Source: CAZCDS01 sp964497585 (GTDB lineage Bacteria; Desulfobacterota; Desulfomonilia; Desulfomonilales; Desulfomonilaceae). From it: a stretch of DNA of 55,198 nucleotides. How positions within the stretch are numbered: position 1 is the first letter of the stretch; each line of letters opens with the position of its first letter. Position numbers and translations under genes: made by a program. Under the pieces are notes generated by a model. The model was not told where the DNA came from. It was given only the letters and a program-made list of their open reading frames with translations, and did not search any database. This document shows, piece after piece, positions 7,264 to 16,295 of the stretch. The stretch covers positions 1 through 55,198 of the forward strand of contig CAZCDS010000041.1 in NCBI GenBank assembly GCA_964497585.1, written 5' to 3'.

Positions 7264-8754
7264 TTGGCTCACAGTACGAGGTGGACCACGAGAGCGCAAA
7301 ATGTAGCCAGAGGAGTTGTAGGATTCCTCGCGGGAGCCCTGGTGATGGGCGTGATTTCAATGATGCAGGCCATGATCATGGGTGCCGAATCGTTGCATGC
7401 CGCGGCCTACCTTGTACCCATTTCTTTCGGAGGCGCAGTAGGCATAGTTCTGGCCTATTGTCTTTCCAAGCCTGGAATCCTCTCGGAACAAAAGTTCGGT
7501 TGGAAAGGGAGTGCCGATAACCGGTTGGAAGCAAGCAGGCCGGTCCGTTTTGCTGATCAACATGGTGCCGGAAACAACCTGAGAGCAAAGACTCTGGATC
7601 GTGAGAGCCTCTGGACGGACACTCGAGAGGAGAATGCCTTTTTGAGAAGTGTCTTGGATTCAGTGACACATCCCGTATACGTCATCAATGCAAGCGATTA
7701 CACCATCGAGCTGGCCAATTCGGCTGCTGGATTTGGCGATGTGATAGATGAAGCAACCTGTTACGCGCTCACACACAGGACCACCCACCCCTGCGGGACG
7801 ACGGAGCATCCCTGTCCCCTGGAAGAAGTCAGGAGGAGCAAGAAACCTACTCTTGTACAGCACACTCATTACGACAGAGAAGGCAACAGCCGGTATGTGG
7901 AAATTCACGCAAGCCCCATTTTTGACTCCGACGGGAATGTGGCCAAGGTGACGGAATTTGTTCTGGACATCACTGATCGCGTTACTGCAGAAAAAGCCTT
8001 ACAAATAATCAAAAAGGATTTTGAGAAACGCGTGAAGGAACGCACGGAGGCATTGGAGCGCAGTAACAAGGAGCTGGAAGAGTTTGCCCACATGGCTGCC
8101 CACGACCTGAGGGAGCCGCTTCTATCGGTCGCATCATATCTGAAGCTTTTTTCGCGCCTCTACAGTAGCAGACTCGACGGCGAAGCCAACAAATTTCTCA
8201 CCCGAGTTATTGACGTTACCGTGCGGATGGACGACCTGATTCAGGACCTGTTGGCCTATGCGTCCCAGGGAAACCAACAGCACCAATTCGGGCCGACCGA
8301 GGCGCAGGCTGCACTGGAAACAGCGTTGGAAAATCTGCGACCCTTGATAACGGAGAGTGGTACCACAGTGACCAGTGACGCTCTCCCAGTGGTGACGTCG
8401 GATGTCTTCCAACTGGTCCAAGTGTTCCAGAACCTCCTGGCAAATGCGATCAAGTATCGACGCGACGAGACGCCCATGATTCATGTAAGCGTGCGTCAGA
8501 AGCCTGGTGAATGGGAGTTCTCAGTCAGAGACAATGGCATGGGCATCGACGAGCGGAACTTCGACAAGATTTTTCACATGTTTCACAGGCTCGACAGTCG
8601 TGCCGGCCATGCCGGTTCAGGTATCGGACTGGCTAGCTGCAGGAAAATTGTTGAACGCCACGGGGGACGAATCTGGGTTGAGTCGGAAACGGGAAAAGGT
8701 TCCACTTTCATGTTTACTATCCCTGATCAAAGCGCGACAAATGCTCAAACCTGA
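7264..8754 (+). CDS. membrane sensor histidine kinase with PAS domain
   Basis: This 496-residue kinase has two membrane helices near residues 17-35 and 45-66, a PAS domain at about 124-238, a coiled coil, a HisKA dimerisation domain with phospho-acceptor His280 in AHMAAHDLREPL, and a C-terminal HATPase_c domain (NLLANAIKYR, DNGMGID, GSGIGLASCRKIVERHGG). The PAS domain has three cysteines, Cys166, Cys177 and Cys184, in a C-Y...THPC...HPCPL pattern that may hold a metal or sense redox state; that is inference. The start is a TTG with AGGAGG at 7251-7256. No response regulator is adjacent, so its partner is elsewhere. It lies 330 bases upstream of a Ser/Thr kinase. Confidence 0.93.
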   Translation: MAHSTRWTTRAQNVARGVVGFLAGALVMGVISMMQAMIMGAESLHAAAYLVPISFGGAVGIVLAYCLSKPGILSEQKFGWKGSADNRLEASRPVRFADQHGAGNNLRAKTLDRESLWTDTREENAFLRSVLDSVTHPVYVINASDYTIELANSAAGFGDVIDEATCYALTHRTTHPCGTTEHPCPLEEVRRSKKPTLVQHTHYDREGNSRYVEIHASPIFDSDGNVAKVTEFVLDITDRVTAEKALQIIKKDFEKRVKERTEALERSNKELEEFAHMAAHDLREPLLSVASYLKLFSRLYSSRLDGEANKFLTRVIDVTVRMDDLIQDLLAYASQGNQQHQFGPTEAQAALETALENLRPLITESGTTVTSDALPVVTSDVFQLVQVFQNLLANAIKYRRDETPMIHVSVRQKPGEWEFSVRDNGMGIDERNFDKIFHMFHRLDSRAGHAGSGIGLASCRKIVERHGGRIWVESETGKGSTFMFTIPDQSATNAQT

Positions 8755-9084
8755 GACCGTCTCCATATGTCGAGGTACTCCTGTGGCCGGCCGGTCGGCG
8801 CGACCCGGGAGGAGAACAGCTACTCGAGAGTCCTCCCTGTCGACCCGGTGCGGACGAGGAGGACCCTTGATGCTGGTGAGAAGGGCATTCTTCCCATATG
8901 GAGCACCTCTACAGAGGAGCGTCCGGCCTTTTGGATCGCGAGAAAAATGCTTGTCTACGGTATTCACTATTGTGAGAGGCGGATCCCGGGTGCAGGAAAC
9001 GAGACCGGCTACGTCAAGATGATGGAGTGCTTCGGAGGCGAGCCGGAAATCGTTGCAAGATCCGAGTGAGCCGGAGCAATTTGA
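8755..9084. other. intergenic stretch between histidine kinase and Ser/Thr kinase
   Basis: A plus-strand frame of 100 codons exists (8767-9069) but has no ribosome binding site and a composition unlike a protein, so I do not call it. The only structure is an inverted repeat GGGAGGA (8807-8813) / TCCTCCC (8831-8837) with a 17-base loop, a weak terminator candidate for the histidine kinase. Confidence 0.4.
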
Positions 9085-11055
9085 ATGGCTTCGTCAAATA
9101 ACACCCCTTTCTTGGTCAACGGAACCGTGCTCAACGGAAAGTGGGAGATTCTTGACCACATTGCCACAGGAGGCAAGGGAGAGGTCTACCGTGCCAGGCA
9201 GACGAATCTCGACCGGGAAGTCGTCGTTAAGACCATCTCCAAAGACTATCTTGCCGAACTTGATGGCGACGAAGAGTACATCGACACCGAGCTGCAGCGT
9301 TTTCATCGCGAAGCCCTGGCCATGGCCCAGGTTCGGCATCCGTACGTGGTCAGAGTGTACGATCAGGACGAGTCCACCTTGACAGTGGACGGGACAGAGG
9401 AATCGGTGCAGTACCTGGTTATGGAGTACATTGCCGGTCCAAGCCTCCGTTCCACAATGCCTTCAGAGGGGTTTTGCGCAAGCGAACAACAGGCGCGAGA
9501 ATGGATCAGAGCATATTTCCTGCCTGTATTAGAGGGTATCCAGTCGATCCACGAGCTGGGTATTGTACACCGCGATATCAAGCCGGAAAACGTCCTCCTG
9601 GAGGATAGGACCCCGAAGATTATGGATTTTGGAATTGCGGGAGGCGTACGATGGTCGCGCCTAACGAAGAGCCATCATGTCGAAGGCACCATCACCTACA
9701 TGGCGCCGGAACAGTTTATGGATCTCGGGGAAACAGACGTCAGGGGAGACGTTTACGCACTGGGGAAGATCCTCTATGAGGCGGTCGTCGGCAAGTTGGA
9801 CAAGAAAACCGCCTGCCCGTTGAAGAGCGTTCGCCTGCCGTGCGTCGATACGCCGTTCCTGAAGAGGTTGGATCTTGTAGTCCAGGACGCGACCATGGAG
9901 GATGTGGAGTCGAGAATCCCCTTCGCACGAGTACTCAAAGAGCGATTGGAGAGTCTTCTGGAGGACTTTGACGACTCCAAGGTTCGCTTTTTAGGAGTCG
10001 CCCTTCCTCGTCCAGGACCGAAGGAGACAGCGCTCGGTGCCGGATTGGTAATCTTTGTGATCGGGTTGATTGTGGTTTCCAATCTGATTCACCACGCCTT
10101 CATGGTGAATTCAGCAACGCGGATAAAAGAGTCCCTCCGTCATGTAGCACCAGTCACAACACAAATAAGAAAAGGAGATCTCGAAAATGGGCGGTCTGCC
10201 GGGACCTCCCAAGGTTCTTCCGTTACCGGCAAAGACGGTTCCATTCTGAGGGCCGTTCCCGGTGGCGACTTCAAGCTTCCCGGCCTTCACGGCTCTGAAA
10301 CGGCAAGATCCTTTCATGTAGGCCCGTTTTACATGGGGGAAGCCGAAGTAACCAATGCGCAATATGTAGGATTCTTGAACCAGGTTTTGTCGAAAATCAC
10401 CGTTGACGCCGACGCCGTGAAGTCCAACGGCACGACCTGGCTCAAACGTGGGGAGGTACTACGAGGCTACGAACCCATCGTTTTCAAGGATGGAAAATTC
10501 GCGCTGAAGAATCCCCGATATGCCTCCTTTCCCGTCGTGCGCGTAACAGGATACGGCGCTTCTGCTTATGCACGCTTCTACGGTTTTCGTCTACCCACCG
10601 AGCTCCAGTGGTACGCGGCAGCGAGTGCGGAAAGAGGTTTTTCGAAAAATTCTCTGAGAAAGAACGTCAAATCCTCCCCGAAGGACGCGGATCTCGAAAG
10701 GGAAATGGAGGGATTGGCGGAAATGTATGGAGTTCTTGACAAGTTTGAAGCTGACTCCCCATTTCCCGCATCCGGCCCTTCCCGGGTTCCCCATCGCGTC
10801 TCTCATTTTCCTCCGAACGACCTTGGTATTCGCGGGCTTCGATCCAACATCGCTGAATGGGGTCTGAGGCCCCAGGGAAAGACAGCCGGATCTGAATACA
10901 AACGCCGATTCGTCATCCTCGGTGGACTGGAAGGAACATGGTTGTTGGGGGCCACCTTGATCCGTGGCCCTGAGCACAGTCCTTCCGAGGCTTTCGTTTC
11001 TGTTGGCTTTCGGGTCGTGCAGGAAACGGGTGTTCCCTCCCGCAGAGAGGAGTGA
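9085..11055 (+). CDS. membrane Ser/Thr protein kinase with C-terminal FGE-sulfatase-like domain
   Basis: The 656-residue protein has a Hanks-type kinase domain (about 20-295): glycine loop IATGGKGEVY, in which the first glycine of the usual GxGG is Ala27, catalytic Lys49, HRD at 162-164 with KPEN, DFG at 181-183 and APE at 207-209. One membrane helix follows at about 317-333, then an extracytoplasmic domain of the formylglycine-generating-enzyme/SUMF1 fold (about 385-650; FYMGEAEVTNAQY, PVVRVTGYGASAYARFYGFR, LPTELQW, and the closing VSVGFRVVQE). The catalytic cysteines of true FGE are absent, so this part probably binds a ligand. Such fusions are known for Pkn1-type kinases. The NosL-like and PP2C genes follow closely on the same strand. 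Confidence 0.93.
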   Translation: MASSNNTPFLVNGTVLNGKWEILDHIATGGKGEVYRARQTNLDREVVVKTISKDYLAELDGDEEYIDTELQRFHREALAMAQVRHPYVVRVYDQDESTLTVDGTEESVQYLVMEYIAGPSLRSTMPSEGFCASEQQAREWIRAYFLPVLEGIQSIHELGIVHRDIKPENVLLEDRTPKIMDFGIAGGVRWSRLTKSHHVEGTITYMAPEQFMDLGETDVRGDVYALGKILYEAVVGKLDKKTACPLKSVRLPCVDTPFLKRLDLVVQDATMEDVESRIPFARVLKERLESLLEDFDDSKVRFLGVALPRPGPKETALGAGLVIFVIGLIVVSNLIHHAFMVNSATRIKESLRHVAPVTTQIRKGDLENGRSAGTSQGSSVTGKDGSILRAVPGGDFKLPGLHGSETARSFHVGPFYMGEAEVTNAQYVGFLNQVLSKITVDADAVKSNGTTWLKRGEVLRGYEPIVFKDGKFALKNPRYASFPVVRVTGYGASAYARFYGFRLPTELQWYAAASAERGFSKNSLRKNVKSSPKDADLEREMEGLAEMYGVLDKFEADSPFPASGPSRVPHRVSHFPPNDLGIRGLRSNIAEWGLRPQGKTAGSEYKRRFVILGGLEGTWLLGATLIRGPEHSPSEAFVSVGFRVVQETGVPSRREE

Positions 11056-11062
11056 AAGAAAG

Positions 11063-11635
11063 ATGCCTGTCTCTCATGACAATAATCGCCTCTCGTTCAT
11101 CCTGGTACTTACCTTGGTGATAGCGACCATAGCCGCGTCAGGGTTTGCCGCGGAATCACTCGAACTTCCTGACGGATCCAAGGTTGATCTCGCGCAAAAA
11201 TGCCCTGTCTGCGGAATGATCGTCGGGGGGCCGGAAGGTCAAGGGGTGACGGTGAGTTACAGGAAGGGTCGTGTTGTCGGATTTGCCGGTGTGGCGGCAA
11301 CGGTCTTCAAGGATGGCAAGGTCGTCGGTTTTGATGGCGCTCGTTGCCTCTTCGTCTACAACTCTATTCCGTCAAGATACGGCGCGGACATAGCCGACAT
11401 TAAGGACCAATTCGTGAGTGATTTCTCGAGCAAAAAAATGATCAAAGTGGAGAAGGCGTTTCTGGTGCTTGGAAGCAACGTGAAGGGGCGTATGGGCTAC
11501 GAAATGATTCCCTTCAAAAACAAGCAAGAGGCCTCAAAATTTGCTTCCGGCCACGACGGAAAATGGATCGTGCAGCTTCACTCGGTATCTCCACATAAGG
11601 CCGCGAGCACGCGAAAAGGTAAGGTGCCTCAATAG
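11063..11635 (+). CDS. exported NosL-like copper-binding protein
   Basis: The product of 190 residues has an N-terminal signal or anchor (LSFILVLTLVIATIAASGFA) and then the NosL signature QKCPVCGMIV near residue 45, followed by the NosL fold ending in GRMGYEMIPFKNKQEASKFA and a region GKWIVQLHSV. NosL proteins bind Cu(I) and help mature nitrous oxide reductase, but no nos genes are here. The ATG at 11063 lies seven bases after the kinase stop, with GAGGAG from the end of the kinase gene upstream, so the two genes are probably co-translated. A redox or metal link to the kinase's external domain is conceivable but unproven. The C-terminus is a basic tail. Confidence 0.8.
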   Translation: MPVSHDNNRLSFILVLTLVIATIAASGFAAESLELPDGSKVDLAQKCPVCGMIVGGPEGQGVTVSYRKGRVVGFAGVAATVFKDGKVVGFDGARCLFVYNSIPSRYGADIADIKDQFVSDFSSKKMIKVEKAFLVLGSNVKGRMGYEMIPFKNKQEASKFASGHDGKWIVQLHSVSPHKAASTRKGKVPQ

Positions 11636-11689
11636 TCGCGCTGCGATGTGTGCCCAAGGTACCACGGCTTCCGAAAAAGGTGTTTTCTC

Positions 11690-12472
11690 ATGAAATTGGA
11701 TAATCGATTCAATCGCTGCCAGGAATTGTGCCGCAGCAACCAAAGCACGAGTGGTGGCTTGCGTGTAGCCTACGGCACCTATGTCGGCAGAGAGAGGCGT
11801 TCAAATGAAGATGCACTGCTTGTGGATCTGGACGCGGGTTTGCTCATGGTGGCCGATGGCATGGGCGGGCACAACGCGGGTGATGTGGCCAGCCTGATCG
11901 CCATACGGGAGATTTCAGAGAGCATCAGAAACGGCCTTGAAGAGGAGCATGAAGTACCGGCGCTGATTCGAAACTCGATTTTGGCCGCTCACCACAATAT
12001 CGCGCAGAGATCACACGAGGATCCGGATCTCAAAGACATGGGAACAACGGTGGTTCTCGCGCTATTCCGAGGGGACCGTCTATGGATAGCCCACGTCGGA
12101 GACAGCCGGGCATATCTCCTAGATGACCGGGACGTACGGTGCCTCACCAGGGACCATACTCTTACAGCAGAGTGGTTGGAGGAGGGAATCATCACGTCGG
12201 AGCAGGCTCGGAGACACTTTGCTCGACACGCGTTGACCATGGCGCTCGGCGTCGATGACGACGTGGAACCGGTTGTGACCGTTACCCCGTGGAAGGAACA
12301 GGAGCGTCTTCTCCTGTGTTCCGACGGACTTACCGACATCCTCGACGATGAGGAACTTCTGGAGACCCTACAGAGTGTTGGGGACCCCCAGGAGGGATGT
12401 AAAAGGCTTGCTGGGAGGGCGTTCGACAAAGGGGCACCTGACGACGTTTCTGTCATAGTGGCCTTTCGTTGA
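11690..12472 (+). CDS. PP2C-type Ser/Thr protein phosphatase
   Basis: This 260-residue cytoplasmic phosphatase has all metal-binding motifs of the bacterial PP2C (PppA/Stp) family: RRSNEDALLVD, MVADGMGGHNAG, GTTVVLALF with WIAHVGDSRAYLL, TRDHTL, LLLCSDGLTDILDDEEL and GAPDDVSVIVAF. It would remove phosphate from the substrates of the Ser/Thr kinase two genes upstream, a common pairing. An in-frame upstream ATG at 11648 exists, but AAAGGTG precedes the ATG at 11690 by seven bases and the conserved domain starts 30 residues later, so 11690 is chosen. It ends the signalling cluster. Confidence 0.95.
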   Translation: MKLDNRFNRCQELCRSNQSTSGGLRVAYGTYVGRERRSNEDALLVDLDAGLLMVADGMGGHNAGDVASLIAIREISESIRNGLEEEHEVPALIRNSILAAHHNIAQRSHEDPDLKDMGTTVVLALFRGDRLWIAHVGDSRAYLLDDRDVRCLTRDHTLTAEWLEEGIITSEQARRHFARHALTMALGVDDDVEPVVTVTPWKEQERLLLCSDGLTDILDDEELLETLQSVGDPQEGCKRLAGRAFDKGAPDDVSVIVAFR

Positions 12473-12695
12473 GAAGGTCGGGCGGCGAGGACATGACGGA
12501 CCTTGCTTTTCGAGTCTTTCCCAGAGTGAGAAAATGACCGGTACATAGGAACCTTCCTCCCCTCGATGAGAATGTTGGAAATTACTCTGGTAATGCGCTA
12601 GCCGTCAAGGCGTGGCCCTCTCGGCCCGGCGTAGGAGTCCGATGTCTTACAATGCTGAACTGCACTGCGATTCTTCGCAAGAGTAGACGGGGTTC

Positions 12696-13019
12696 TCAGG
12701 CCTCGTGCTCCGATTCGCTGCCTTGGGCCTCTATGTCGCGGATCTTTCGATGGAAGGTGTTTCTGCTGATTCCCAGCATCTTGGCCGCTCGAAGCTTGTT
12801 TCCACGACTACGTTCAAGAACCTTGACGATGAGACGCTTTTCCACCTCGCCCATGATCAGGGGATGAATTCCCTGGACATCGTTGTCCATGAGGTACTCG
12901 ACCAGCAAGTCGATGGAGGGTCCGATCCTTCTGTCGAGGAGGCTTGCTCCTTTTGGCAGCTCGGCGTACCGTGACTCCTCAATGGGAAACAACCAGCTAT
13001 TGCCCTCGTCTGATTTCAT
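12696..13019 (-). CDS. Fis-family DNA-binding protein
   Basis: The 107-residue product ends in a Fis-type helix-turn-helix (HTH_8), with EVEKRLIVKVLERSRGNKLR then AAKMLGISRNTFHRKIRD, the form also found at the end of NtrC-type activators. The N-terminal 55 residues are not recognised, and there is no AAA+ or receiver domain, so it acts as a small nucleoid or regulatory protein. The ATG at 13019 overlaps the dusB stop as ATGA, hence translation is coupled. The dusB-fis order is well known in proteobacteria, which supports the call. The sequence is not close enough to E. coli Fis to use the gene name with confidence. Confidence 0.85.
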   Translation of the reverse strand: MKSDEGNSWLFPIEESRYAELPKGASLLDRRIGPSIDLLVEYLMDNDVQGIHPLIMGEVEKRLIVKVLERSRGNKLRAAKMLGISRNTFHRKIRDIEAQGSESEHEA

Positions 13020-13972
13020 GAGATCACTTCCTTCCCGAAGAATTCTTCGATGGAACCGATCACTTTCCGGGGGTCTTCCAACCTCAGGACCGTCCGGCGA
13101 AAAGCCGTTGCCGCGGGGAATCCTCTGGAGTACCATACGAGGTGCTTGCGCATCCGTCGGACGCCGGTTCGCGTGCCCTGCCACTCCAACTGATCCTCAT
13201 AATGTCGCCGGACCACTTCCGCCAACGTCACCGCCTCGCCTGGATGTGGTGACCACGTGCCCAGGACTGCTGCCGGCAGCCACGGTCGGCCCAGTGCTCC
13301 CCGTCCAATCATGACCCCGTTGCATCCGGTCTCGGAGATCATTTTTACCGCGTCGTCGGGTGTCGTGATTCCCCCATTCCCGATGACCGGTATTCGTACG
13401 GATCGCTTGACTTGACGGATCACGCTCAAAGAGGCCGGCCCCGCATGAACCTTTGCGCGGCTTCTGGCGTGGATGACAATGGCATCAGCCCCTGCATCTT
13501 CCACGATCTTCGCCACCGTCGGGGCATTGCGGCTGGTTTCGTCCCAGCCCGATCTCATCTTCACTGTGACGGGAATTTCAACCGCGTTGCGGACCGCGGT
13601 GACGATTCTTGCCACGAGAGGCAGATCTCCCATAAGCGCTGCCCCCGCTCCCCTTCGGACGACCCTTCGCGCCGGGCATCCCATGTTCAGATCGAGGATC
13701 GCTGCACCGCTGTCGGCAAGGCCACGGGCCGCTTCAGCCATGATCGAGGGGTCCTTACCGTAGATCTGGAATGCCGTGGGGGCCTCGTGTCCGTCCAACT
13801 CAATGGTTCGGAACTTCTTTCCGCCCACGACAATGCCGTCCGCGCTGATCATCTCGGTCCAGAACGCTGAGATGCCGAATCGCTGAACAGTCCTCCGGAA
13901 GGGGGGATCCGTTACCCCTGCCATCGGGGCAAGGACAACATTTCCCGAGAGTTCAAGGTTGCTTATCTTCAT
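13016..13972 (-). CDS. dusB: tRNA-dihydrouridine synthase B
   Basis: This FMN enzyme reduces specific uridines in the tRNA D-loop region to dihydrouridine. The 318-residue protein is a TIM barrel with the family signatures VLAPMAGVTDPPFRR, a QIYGKDP strand, DLNMGCPARRVVRRGAGAAL with the catalytic Cys, VKMRSGWD, IHARSR, VIGNGGI and the flavin phosphate site GVMIGRGALGRPW. The C-terminal helical domain follows. It overlaps the end of glmU by 20 bases and the start of the fis-like gene by four, so the three form a tight operon. Length is normal for DusB. Confidence 0.95.
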   Translation of the reverse strand: MKISNLELSGNVVLAPMAGVTDPPFRRTVQRFGISAFWTEMISADGIVVGGKKFRTIELDGHEAPTAFQIYGKDPSIMAEAARGLADSGAAILDLNMGCPARRVVRRGAGAALMGDLPLVARIVTAVRNAVEIPVTVKMRSGWDETSRNAPTVAKIVEDAGADAIVIHARSRAKVHAGPASLSVIRQVKRSVRIPVIGNGGITTPDDAVKMISETGCNGVMIGRGALGRPWLPAAVLGTWSPHPGEAVTLAEVVRRHYEDQLEWQGTRTGVRRMRKHLVWYSRGFPAATAFRRTVLRLEDPRKVIGSIEEFFGKEVIS

Positions 13973-15350
13973 CAGAAGACCCCGGTCCTTGATTTTTCCT
14001 CAGCGGGAAATTCTTCTGTCTAGCCCGGGACACGGCCAACGTTCTCGGCGGAACATCGCGCGTTATCGTGCTTCCGGCTCCGATGAGACTTCCCTCACCA
14101 ATCTCGACAGGGGCCACGAACTGGACGTCCGAACCGACAAAACAACGGTCGTGGATGATTGTCGGATGCTTGTGTCTTCCGTCGTAGTTGCAGGTGATAG
14201 TGCCGCATCCGATGTTGACGTCCTTCCCGATGGTACTGTCGCCGAGGTACGTGAGGTGTGCAGCCTTGGTACCTTCCCCGAGGACACTCTTCTTCACCTC
14301 TACGAAGTTGCCCACGCGGACGTTCTTCCCGATTCTCGATTCAGGCCTCAAATGTGCCATGGGGCCGACCTGGGTATCCTCTTCTATTTCCGAAGAGTCA
14401 ATCCGGGAGCCGAGGAGCACTCTCACCCGATTGCCGACGCGGGAATCCTTTATCAGGACTCCGGGCTCGATGACGCACTCTTGCCCTATGCTCGTGCTCC
14501 CGAGTATGGTGACACCGGGGTGGATCACTGTGTCCGCGCCAACCTCTACCCCATGGTCTATGTGTGCGGACTCCGGATCTAGCAGAGTAACGCCCTCGTG
14601 CATCAGACGGTCGCCGATTCGAGCTCTGATCACTTTCGCGGCCGCGGCAAGATGGGCGCGAGTGTTGATACCTGTAACCTCAACGGAATTCTCGGTCAGG
14701 AATCCGTGGACTGCGATGCCTTCACGGACCGCTTCTCGGACGATATCGGTCAAATAGTATTCGCTCTGGGCATTCTCTGGTTCGATTCGTTCGAGGAGTG
14801 AGAAGAGCAGCATCGAATCCACGAGATATATGCCCGTATTAATTTCTTTTATGGTCTTTTCCGCCGGACCGAGATCGGTTTCTTCAACAATTCGCAGAAT
14901 ACCGTCGGACTCGTTTCGTACAATCCGCCCGTAACCTGTGGGATTCTCCTGGCATGTGGTCAAGACGGTGAACCGGCTGTTCCTTCCGGAGTGATATTCG
15001 ATCAGCCCGTTAATGGTGGCGGCCTCCAGGAGCGGGATGTCCCCGCAAACGATTAGTACGGTCCCCGGAGAATTCTCGAAAAATTCCCTGGCCGCTGCAA
15101 CTGCGTGGCCGGTCCCGAGTTGGGGTTCCTGGAGGGCAAACAGCAGATCCTGGCTAGCCAGACTCTCCTTGACTTCCTCTGCTTGATGACCCACAACAAC
15201 GACAATCCTGGTGAACCCCGAAGATCGGACGGCTTCTGCCACATGGGAGATCATCGTCTTGCCGGCCAATTCGTGGAGCACCTTGCACCGGCTCGATCTC
15301 ATGCGGGTCCCTTTCCCGGCTGCTAGAATGATGGCAGAATAGTGTGTCAT
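13953..15350 (-). CDS. glmU: bifunctional N-acetylglucosamine-1-phosphate uridyltransferase / glucosamine-1-phosphate acetyltransferase
   Basis: GlmU makes UDP-GlcNAc for peptidoglycan and lipopolysaccharide in two steps. The N-terminal Rossmann-like pyrophosphorylase domain (about 1-230) has AIILAAGKGTRM and the product-site strand LIVCGDIPLL. The C-terminal part (about 250-450) is a left-handed beta helix of hexapeptide repeats with NFVEVKKSVLGEGTKAAHLT, YLGDSTIGKDVNIGCGTITC and the acetyl-CoA site strands near GSDVQFVAPVEIG. The length of 465 residues is normal. It is the first gene of the glmU-dusB-fis-like operon; the 185-base gap to the divergent gene at 15538 should hold its promoter. 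Confidence 0.97.
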   Translation of the reverse strand: MTHYSAIILAAGKGTRMRSSRCKVLHELAGKTMISHVAEAVRSSGFTRIVVVVGHQAEEVKESLASQDLLFALQEPQLGTGHAVAAAREFFENSPGTVLIVCGDIPLLEAATINGLIEYHSGRNSRFTVLTTCQENPTGYGRIVRNESDGILRIVEETDLGPAEKTIKEINTGIYLVDSMLLFSLLERIEPENAQSEYYLTDIVREAVREGIAVHGFLTENSVEVTGINTRAHLAAAAKVIRARIGDRLMHEGVTLLDPESAHIDHGVEVGADTVIHPGVTILGSTSIGQECVIEPGVLIKDSRVGNRVRVLLGSRIDSSEIEEDTQVGPMAHLRPESRIGKNVRVGNFVEVKKSVLGEGTKAAHLTYLGDSTIGKDVNIGCGTITCNYDGRHKHPTIIHDRCFVGSDVQFVAPVEIGEGSLIGAGSTITRDVPPRTLAVSRARQKNFPLRKNQGPGSSDEDKQP

Positions 15351-15537
15351 AATGGAATGGATTCACTCCCGGAGAGTCAGCCCGGCAACCGTATCCCTTT
15401 GCGAGGACTCTTGTCAAGAGGCTTGCGCCGGAGGCACCGTCGTTCGGCCCCTGGCCCCGGTGGGCGAGAAGAGCCGAATTATCGACCACCCTTGAAAGCC
15501 GGCCCTGTTTGGTCAAACCCTTCGCAGGAGGTAGATG

Positions 15538-16092
15538 GTGGAATCTCAGCGCGTCTTCACATATGCTCTCCTTGGATCAGCATCATTATCCGAGGATTCT
15601 CGTGAGGGCCAGCGGGCCTACCGCATAGGCCGGCTCGTTGCCGAAAAGGGTGGGGTGCTCCTCACGGGTGGGTGTCCAGGTGTCCCTCACGCCGCGGTCC
15701 TGGGCGCTCAAAAGGGCGGGGGGCTGACCGTAGCCGTCTCCCCGGCCGCCAATCGGGAGGAGCACGGAGAGGTCTACGCTTATCCGCTCGACAGTGAGGT
15801 GATTGTCTTCACCGGCATGGGCACCAAAGGACGAAATGTGGTTCTCGTAAGGAGCGCGGATGCGTGTATATTTGCTGCAGGCAGCATGGGAACGCTCAAT
15901 GAGTTCACCATAGCGTTCGACGAGTTGGGCGAGGAACGCGCGATTGGGATCGTCGGTCAAGCAAACGGCCTGACGGCAGAGTTCGCTCGGTTGGTTTCGC
16001 TGTCTGGCAGGCCGTCCCGTGCGACTATCGTCGAAGAGGCTGACCCGGATTTACTCGTGGAAATGCTTTTCAAGCATGTTCAAGGAGAATGA
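15538..16092 (+). CDS. LOG/SLOG-family (TIGR00725-like) protein
   Basis: The product of about 184 residues is a Rossmann-fold SLOG protein related to lysine-decarboxylase-like LOG proteins. Visible motifs are YALLGSASLSEDS at the start, VLLTGGCPGVPHAAVLGAQK (the GG.xGxM-like nucleotide loop), and GSMGTLNEFTIAFDE, which corresponds to PGGxGTxxE. LOG enzymes release cytokinin-type bases from nucleoside monophosphates, while relatives in bacteria are often unassigned, so the substrate is unknown. AGGAGG at 15526-15531 lies six bases before the GTG at 15538 but only three before the adjacent ATG at 15535, so the GTG may be the true start. It diverges from glmU. Confidence 0.75.
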   Translation: MESQRVFTYALLGSASLSEDSREGQRAYRIGRLVAEKGGVLLTGGCPGVPHAAVLGAQKGGGLTVAVSPAANREEHGEVYAYPLDSEVIVFTGMGTKGRNVVLVRSADACIFAAGSMGTLNEFTIAFDELGEERAIGIVGQANGLTAEFARLVSLSGRPSRATIVEEADPDLLVEMLFKHVQGE

Positions 16093-16207
16093 GCTTTGCC
16101 GGCCGTAGGCAACCGCTCCGAGCGGCATTTTCCAGGCTCCAATCCTGGATTTTTGTTGCTGAATTGACAAAAACCTTGCTTTTTCAATGATCTGGCGCCG
16201 ATCTGTC

Positions 16208-16237
16208 TTGACCCGAGCCGATAAATCTGGTAATAAT
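16208..16237 (+). promoter_or_regulatory. sigma70-type promoter upstream of the TPR-DUF5684 gene
   Basis: TTGACC (16208-16213) and AATAAT (16232-16237) are 18 bases apart, five of six matches each, 58 bases before the ATG at 16296. A second possible pair, TTGACA at 16164 with AATGAT 16 bases on, lies just upstream. Confidence 0.5.
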
Positions 16238-16295
16238 CGTACCGTCGAAGTGTAAAAAATTCATCCCACCTTCTCACCAAAGAAACGGGGCTCAC

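Noticed and set aside
8767..9069. 100-codon plus-strand frame between the two kinases
   Set aside because: No ribosome binding site, no recognisable motif, and composition unlike neighbouring proteins.
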